Translations under genes and position numbers: made by a program
Notes under the pieces: generated by a model
Told to the model about the DNA's origin: nothing
The model's input: only the letters and a program-made list of their open reading frames with translations
The model's database searches: none
In this document: positions 8,052 through 10,753 of the stretch, piece by piece
How positions within the stretch are numbered: position 1 is the stretch's first letter
Layout: the number at the start of each line of letters is the position of its first letter
NCBI GenBank assembly: GCA_027858595.1
Contig: JAQICK010000238.1
Span: 1-10,753 of the forward strand
DNA: 10,753 nucleotides
Origin: Melioribacteraceae bacterium
GTDB lineage: Bacteria; Bacteroidota; Ignavibacteria; Ignavibacteriales; Melioribacteraceae
Direction: 5' to 3'

Positions 8052-8081
8052 TTTAAGTTATTTTTCTGATAATAACTTAAA
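8052..8081 (-). promoter_or_regulatory. Perfect 11-base-arm inverted repeat upstream of receptor operon
   Basis: TTTAAGTTATT at 8052-8062 is the exact reverse complement of AATAACTTAAA at 8071-8081, with an 8-base spacer. It lies 32 bases before the receptor TTG start, at the predicted transcription start just downstream of the -10. It may be an operator bound by a dimeric repressor or a hairpin in the mRNA leader. No U-run follows on the minus strand, which argues against an intrinsic terminator for galE. Confidence 0.65.
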
Positions 8082-8083
8082 AT

Positions 8084-8113
8084 ACTATATCATAAAATGA
8101 TATACAAATCCAA
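8084..8113 (-). promoter_or_regulatory. Predicted promoter of the receptor-lipoprotein-barrel operon
   Basis: On the minus strand, TTGGAT (8108-8113) and TATAGT (8084-8089, one base off TATAAT) are 18 bases apart, a good sigma70-type match. Transcription would start near 8077 and run into the receptor gene. The alternative Bacteroidetes-type reading (TTTG then TATTTTAA) is poorer. It is placed 57 bases past the galE stop, so the operon need not rely on read-through. Confidence 0.5.
8086..8104 (-). promoter_or_regulatory. Perfect 19-base palindrome across -10 and spacer, candidate operator
   Basis: TATATCAT at 8086-8093 and ATGATATA at 8097-8104 are exact inverted copies around a 3-base centre. 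The element covers four bases of the predicted -10 and most of the spacer, the classic position for a repressor site. Its 19-base size matches Fur-family operators but the sequence is not a good match to the GATAATGAT consensus, so the regulator is unassigned. Confidence 0.5.
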
Positions 8114-8169
8114 TTTCATGTGCATACATATTTTTTTCACTATGGATAGATATTCATTTTTGAAAAAAC

Positions 8170-9192
8170 TTACTCGTATCCATTTGGGTTTTGCAATTGC
8201 CATCGCCACGAATCTTCACACATTATATCAATTCCAAACTTAGCCTCCCAGCCTAATTCGTCTTTTGCAAATTGTGGATTGGCAAAACATGCAGCAATAT
8301 CACCAGCTCTTCTATCTACAATCTCATAAGCCACTTTTCTATTGGATGCTTTTTCAAATGCTTTAACAACTTCTAAAACAGAGTAACCATTTCCTGTACC
8401 TAAATTGTATTCAACACAGCCAATACTTTTTGCTAACTTTTCTAATGCTTTCAAATGTCCTTCTGCTAAATCGACAACATGAATATAATCACGCACACCC
8501 GTGCCGTCCACTGTAGAGTAATCGTTTCCAAATACTGAAAGTGCCTCTCTTTTCCCTACTGCAACTTGAGTTATAAATGGCATTAAGTTGTTTGGTATTC
8601 CGTTTGGGTCTTCTCCAATTTGCCCAGACTCGTGAGCACCAACTGGATTGAAGTAGCGCAAAATTGCAACATCCCAACTATTATCAGATTTATATAAATC
8701 CCGAAGAATATCTTCAATCATTAATTTCGAACGTCCATAAGGGTTAGTTGCAGAAAGTGGAAAGCCCTCCAGGATGGGGACTTTATGGGGATCACCATAA
8801 ACTGTTGCAGAAGAACTAAAAACTAATTTAGTAACATTATTACTTTTCATTACTTCAAGAAGATTCAAAGTACCAACAACATTATTTTGATAGTAGTGGA
8901 GTGGTATTTCAACCGATTCACCAACAGCCTTTAAACCAGCAAAGTGAATAACAGCATCTACCTGTTCATCAACAAATATTTGATTAAGAGTTTCTTTCTC
9001 TAAAAGATCACATTTATAAAATTTAATTTTTGTTTTAGTAATTGCTTCTACTCTATTAAGAGCTTCAATTTTACTATTGCTTAAATTATCAACAATAACT
9101 ACTTCATAACCAGCTTCAACTAGTTTAATTACTGTATGACTTCCAATATACCCTACTCCACCAGTAACTAAAATTTTCATTTCTTTAGGCAC
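8170..9192 (-). CDS. galE: UDP-glucose 4-epimerase
   Basis: This 340-residue cytosolic enzyme interconverts UDP-glucose and UDP-galactose, for galactose metabolism and surface polysaccharide precursors. It has the NAD-binding Rossmann motif GGVGYIG (G11-x-x-G14-x-x-G17), D35 after the second strand, and HFAGLKAVGES at 83-93. The catalytic SSSAT is at 126-130 and Y152-x-x-x-K156 lies in NPYGRSK. LRYFNPVGAH, VFGNDYSTVDGTGVRDYIHV and the GTGNGYSV strand are typical of GalE rather than of other extended short-chain epimerases. Length matches the family (about 338). A GTG at 9190-9192 is preferred because GAGG at 9198-9201 sits five bases upstream; the ATG four codons inside (9178-9180) aligns with the usual MKILVTGG start but has only AAAGAA before it. 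It is transcribed divergently from rpsU, with no other Leloir gene in the window. Confidence 0.96.
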   Translation of the reverse strand: MPKEMKILVTGGVGYIGSHTVIKLVEAGYEVVIVDNLSNSKIEALNRVEAITKTKIKFYKCDLLEKETLNQIFVDEQVDAVIHFAGLKAVGESVEIPLHYYQNNVVGTLNLLEVMKSNNVTKLVFSSSATVYGDPHKVPILEGFPLSATNPYGRSKLMIEDILRDLYKSDNSWDVAILRYFNPVGAHESGQIGEDPNGIPNNLMPFITQVAVGKREALSVFGNDYSTVDGTGVRDYIHVVDLAEGHLKALEKLAKSIGCVEYNLGTGNGYSVLEVVKAFEKASNRKVAYEIVDRRAGDIAACFANPQFAKDELGWEAKFGIDIMCEDSWRWQLQNPNGYE

Positions 9193-9212
9193 AACATCCT
9201 CTTTACTATTTA

Positions 9213-9224
9213 TTGAATATTCAA
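9213..9224. promoter_or_regulatory. Perfect 12-base palindrome in the galE leader
   Basis: TTGAATATTCAA is self-complementary, 21 bases before the galE GTG. It partly overlaps a minus-strand TATATTTG (9222-9229), which matches the Bacteroidetes -7 consensus TAnnTTTG, though no matching -33 element is obvious. It may be an operator or part of a promoter; short AT-rich palindromes also arise by chance. Confidence 0.3.
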
Positions 9225-9234
9225 ATATAAGATT

Positions 9235-9263
9235 TTGATTTTTGAAATAACGAGTTATTTAAT
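9235..9263 (+). promoter_or_regulatory. Predicted rpsU promoter
   Basis: TTGATT at 9235-9240 and TTTAAT at 9258-9263 are separated by 17 bases, a good sigma70-type pair. Transcription would begin near 9270, giving a leader of about 45 bases. The -10 lies inside the left arm of the 13-base inverted repeat at 9254-9293. Confidence 0.45.
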
Positions 9264-9293
9264 TAAGTTTCGTGTTCACTTTAATTAAATAAC
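9254..9293 (+). promoter_or_regulatory. Perfect 13-base-arm inverted repeat in the rpsU leader
   Basis: GTTATTTAATTAA at 9254-9266 is exactly complementary to TTAATTAAATAAC at 9281-9293, with a 14-base spacer. Because galE and rpsU diverge here, it cannot be a terminator for either. The left arm holds the predicted -10 and the right arm ends seven bases before the Shine-Dalgarno sequence. It therefore looks like an operator, or a leader hairpin if transcription begins further upstream. Confidence 0.6.
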
Positions 9294-9300
9294 CATTGAA

Positions 9301-9311
9301 AGGTAGGTGAT
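9301..9311 (+). promoter_or_regulatory. Extended Shine-Dalgarno sequence of rpsU
   Basis: AGGTAGGTGAT matches the full anti-Shine-Dalgarno complement (AGGAGGTGAT) except for one base, the longest such match in the window. It ends four bases before the TTG at 9316 and overlaps the GTG at 9307. This favours TTG as the true start. Confidence 0.7.
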
Positions 9312-9315
9312 AACT

Positions 9316-9510
9316 TTGGTTGGTATTATTCTGTCTGATAATGAGAATGTTGATAGAGCACTAAAACGCTTTAAAAAGAAATATGAACGCTCTGGTGTTC
9401 TTAAAGAATTTAAAAAGCGTCAGTATTTCGTGAAGCCGTCTATGGAAAATAGATTGGAACGCATTAAAGCGAAAAGAAGAGCTTATAAAGAATCTCGTAG
9501 AGATAACTAA
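9316..9510 (+). CDS. rpsU: 30S ribosomal protein bS21
   Basis: This small basic protein of the 30S platform acts near the 3' end of 16S rRNA in initiation. The sequence VGIILSDNENVDRALKRFKK, then YERSGVLKEFKKRQYFVKPS and a Lys/Arg-rich tail (ERIKAKRRAYKESRRDN), is the bS21 pattern of long positively charged helices. The family has about 55-70 residues; this form has 64. The TTG at 9316-9318 is chosen as start: the Shine-Dalgarno sequence at 9301-9311 would overlap a GTG start at 9307, and family members begin close to VGI. The GTG would add three residues (ITL). It is the only plus-strand gene, divergent from galE and convergent with the LOG gene, with its own terminator, so it is probably monocistronic. 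Confidence 0.93.
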   Translation: MVGIILSDNENVDRALKRFKKKYERSGVLKEFKKRQYFVKPSMENRLERIKAKRRAYKESRRDN

Positions 9511-9514
9511 AGTT

Positions 9515-9547
9515 AAAAACCCCTCAAAAGTTGAGGGGTTTCTTTTT
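9515..9547. terminator. Bidirectional intrinsic terminator
   Basis: AAACCCCTCAA at 9517-9527 and TTGAGGGGTTT at 9531-9541 form a perfect 11-bp stem with a 3-base loop. CTTTTT follows on the plus strand, and the A-run at 9515-9519 gives a T-run on the minus strand. It begins four bases after the rpsU stop and serves both rpsU and the convergent LOG-family gene. Confidence 0.93.
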
Positions 9548-9570
9548 ATGTAGCAAGTACTTACACAAAA

Positions 9571-10407
9571 TTATTTTCCCGATGTACCATTTAAATAATA
9601 CTTTGTAAAATGACCTGTAACTTTTGTAAAAACTTCATCAATTGAATTACAGAAATCGAATAATTTCATATCCTTTTTACTTACTGTTCCAAACTCAATT
9701 AAATTATCAAAATTGATTATTTGTTTCCAGAATTTTTCATCATAAATAATCACTTTCATATTCTTTTTAATTTTCTCAGTTTGCATAAGAGTTATTACTT
9801 CCATAAACTCATCTAAAGTTCCAAAACCACCAGGGAAAACAATTAATGCTTTTGCAAGATAAACAAACCAAAATTTTCTCATAAAGAAATAATGAAATTC
9901 AAATGAAGATTCTGGTCTTAGATATTTATTTCCAAACTGCTCAAAAGGGATTGAAATATTTAACCCGATTGAATCACCACCAGCAATTCTTGCCCCTTTA
10001 TTTGCCGCTTCCATAATGCCAGGTCCACCACCACTGCAAACAATAAAACGTTTCTCGTCTTCAGATAATTGCATTGACCATTCTGTTAAACGTCTAGATA
10101 ACTCAACAGCATCTTCGTAGTAACGTGACATTACAACCATTCTCTCAGCTTGAGCTAACTCTTCGATATACTTCTTAGATGTTTTCTTTTCTGATTTCTT
10201 TAATTCTCTAAGTTTTGCTTTCGCTTCTTTCTCAGATTTGATTCTAGCAGAACCAAAAAACACAATTGTATCAACAATTTTATTTTTGCTAAATCTCAAT
10301 TTTGGTTCAATAAATTCTGATAAAATTCTTAATTCTCTTGCTCCTGCTGAGTTGAGGAATTCGCTATTGTTATAAGCAGGTAAAACTTGTGCCTTCTTTT
10401 TCGACAT
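9571..10407 (-). CDS. LOG-family (TIGR00730) nucleotide phosphoribohydrolase
   Basis: This 278-residue cytosolic Rossmann-fold protein belongs to the family once mis-named lysine decarboxylase. It shows FFGSARI at 50-56, the phosphate-binding SGGGPGIMEAANKGA at 125-139 and the signature PGGFGTLDE at 192-200, followed by ITLMQTEKI. Relatives split nucleoside 5'-monophosphates to a base and ribose 5-phosphate (LOG cytokinin activation in plants, PpnN in bacteria). The exact substrate here is inferred only at family level. Compared with compact LOG proteins (about 190-220 residues) it has an N-terminal extension of about 45 residues and a Lys/Glu-rich insertion at about 57-92 that probably forms a coiled helix. 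The ATG is supported by GGAG at 10413-10416, five bases upstream. It lies downstream of secG behind a terminator-like hairpin and converges on rpsU. Confidence 0.92.
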   Translation of the reverse strand: MSKKKAQVLPAYNNSEFLNSAGARELRILSEFIEPKLRFSKNKIVDTIVFFGSARIKSEKEAKAKLRELKKSEKKTSKKYIEELAQAERMVVMSRYYEDAVELSRRLTEWSMQLSEDEKRFIVCSGGGPGIMEAANKGARIAGGDSIGLNISIPFEQFGNKYLRPESSFEFHYFFMRKFWFVYLAKALIVFPGGFGTLDEFMEVITLMQTEKIKKNMKVIIYDEKFWKQIINFDNLIEFGTVSKKDMKLFDFCNSIDEVFTKVTGHFTKYYLNGTSGK

Positions 10408-10443
10408 ATTTACTCCATAGTTTAAATTCGGACTGTGAATATA

Positions 10444-10481
10444 CTAAAAAACCTATCCTTTCATACTAAAAAAGATAGGTT
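10444..10481 (-). terminator. Intrinsic terminator of secG
   Basis: Read on the minus strand, AACCTATC (10474-10481) pairs with GATAGGTT (10450-10457). A further TTT/AAA inside pairs past one bulged base, and the stem is followed by TTTTAG. It lies 24 bases after the secG stop. The 11-base direct repeat ATACTAAAAAA (10441-10451 and 10463-10473) is partly inside it. Confidence 0.7.
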
Positions 10482-10505
10482 AAATTAAACGGTCAAAACT
10501 TAAAT

Positions 10506-10753
10506 TTATTTTTCTGTGTTTACAGGAACTTCTTGAGTTGTTGGAAGTGCCGGTGTTGTAGGGGCTTGTTGGGTTTGAGCAGCATTTTGAATTATACTGT
10601 TTCGTTGATCGCTTGTTGATTGACCAGGCAAGAAAAACAAATTTATAGCTATTGCTAATCCTAATAAAGCACCACCTAACCACCAAGTTGATTTACTTAA
10701 GAAATCTGCGGTTCTTCTTGAGCCAAACATATTGCCAAAGTTTCCAGCAGCAC
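10506..10753 (-). CDS. secG: Preprotein translocase subunit SecG, C-terminal part (5' end outside window)
   Basis: The last 82 codons are present; the frame is open to the right edge. The visible protein starts AAGNFGNMFGSRRTADFLSK and continues STWWLGGALLGLAIAINLFF. It matches the cytoplasmic loop (Gly-rich, MFG.RRTADFL.K.T) and the second membrane helix of SecG, the small subunit that assists the SecYE channel in protein export. The ATG at 10728-10730 is an internal Met, not the start, because the conserved Gly-rich loop precedes it in frame and the first membrane helix must lie outside. After the helix (ending LPG) comes a 40-residue Gln/Thr/Pro-rich tail ending VPVNTEK, expected to be disordered and periplasmic. 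It is followed by its own terminator. Confidence 0.93.
   Translation of the reverse strand, partial: AAGNFGNMFGSRRTADFLSKSTWWLGGALLGLAIAINLFFLPGQSTSDQRNSIIQNAAQTQQAPTTPALPTTQEVPVNTEK

Noticed and set aside
7742..8056. 104-codon open frame on the plus strand over the receptor N-terminus
   Set aside because: It is antisense to a well-supported TonB receptor, has Lys/Pro-rich low-complexity content, no ribosome binding site and no recognisable domain.
8086..8104. Fur box assignment for the promoter palindrome
   Set aside because: The size fits, but the half-site TATATCAT does not match GATAATGAT well enough, so only an unnamed operator is claimed.
8052..8104. galE intrinsic terminator
   Set aside because: Neither hairpin is GC-rich or followed by a T-run on the minus strand, and both overlap a predicted promoter.
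8489..8677. 62-codon minus-strand frame inside galE
   Set aside because: An out-of-frame shadow of galE with Cys/Trp/Arg-rich noise.
10441..10473. Direct repeat ATACTAAAAAA as an attachment site or IS target duplication
   Set aside because: The copies are only 22 bases apart and coincide with the secG terminator; no mobile gene is present.
10480..10686. 68-codon minus-strand frame over secG
   Set aside because: It overlaps secG in another frame; its Ser/Asn/Lys-rich sequence has no family features, while the secG frame matches conserved residues.

Overview
The window is AT-rich chromosomal DNA, most likely from the Bacteroidota/Chlorobiota assemblage and probably an Ignavibacteria-type bacterium. 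Three features point there. One secreted protein ends in a type IX secretion (T9SS) sorting domain with the YPNPFNPST signature. A TonB-dependent receptor carries an N-terminal carboxypeptidase-regulatory-like domain. A surface-type lipoprotein and an outer-membrane barrel sit beside that receptor. Several genes have clear GGAG/GAGG ribosome binding sites, which is less typical of classical Bacteroidetes and fits the Ignavibacteria/Chlorobi side. The lineage is inferred, not proven.

Layout: everything is on the minus strand except rpsU. Reading in the minus direction from the right edge: the C-terminal part of secG with a terminator; a LOG-family nucleotide phosphoribohydrolase; a shared bidirectional terminator facing the convergent rpsU (bS21); and galE, divergent from rpsU. 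Next comes a three-gene cell-envelope operon: TonB-dependent receptor, a lipoprotein with a lamin-tail-like domain (DUF4876-like), and an outer-membrane beta-barrel protein (DUF6850-like). It is followed by a large secreted Asp-box (YCF48/BNR-like) double propeller with a T9SS tail, and by the N-terminus of another exported protein running off the left edge. No intergenic stretch exceeds 300 bases.

How the genes fit together: the three-gene operon looks like an outer-membrane import or surface-binding system. The receptor would do TonB-driven uptake, the lipoprotein would be an outside-facing partner, and the barrel has an unknown role. No gene in the window names the substrate. The predicted promoter of this operon has one perfect 19-base palindrome across the -10/spacer and an 11-base-arm inverted repeat just downstream, which suggests tight regulation such as nutrient or metal repression. 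The right side is housekeeping: protein export (SecG), nucleotide metabolism (LOG), translation (bS21) and sugar-nucleotide metabolism (GalE).

The most interesting signals beyond the genes are: (i) the palindromes over the receptor-operon promoter; (ii) a perfect 13-base-arm inverted repeat between the divergent galE and rpsU genes, overlapping the predicted rpsU -10, followed by an almost full-length Shine-Dalgarno sequence and a TTG start; (iii) a cluster of 7-9 base periodic ACTTTA repeats inside the operon; and (iv) a degenerate ATTCCC/GGGAAT dispersed-type palindrome at the operon end. I did not find a mobile element, CRISPR array or tRNA. I cannot claim a wholly new system; the three-gene envelope operon is the best candidate for one of unknown substrate.
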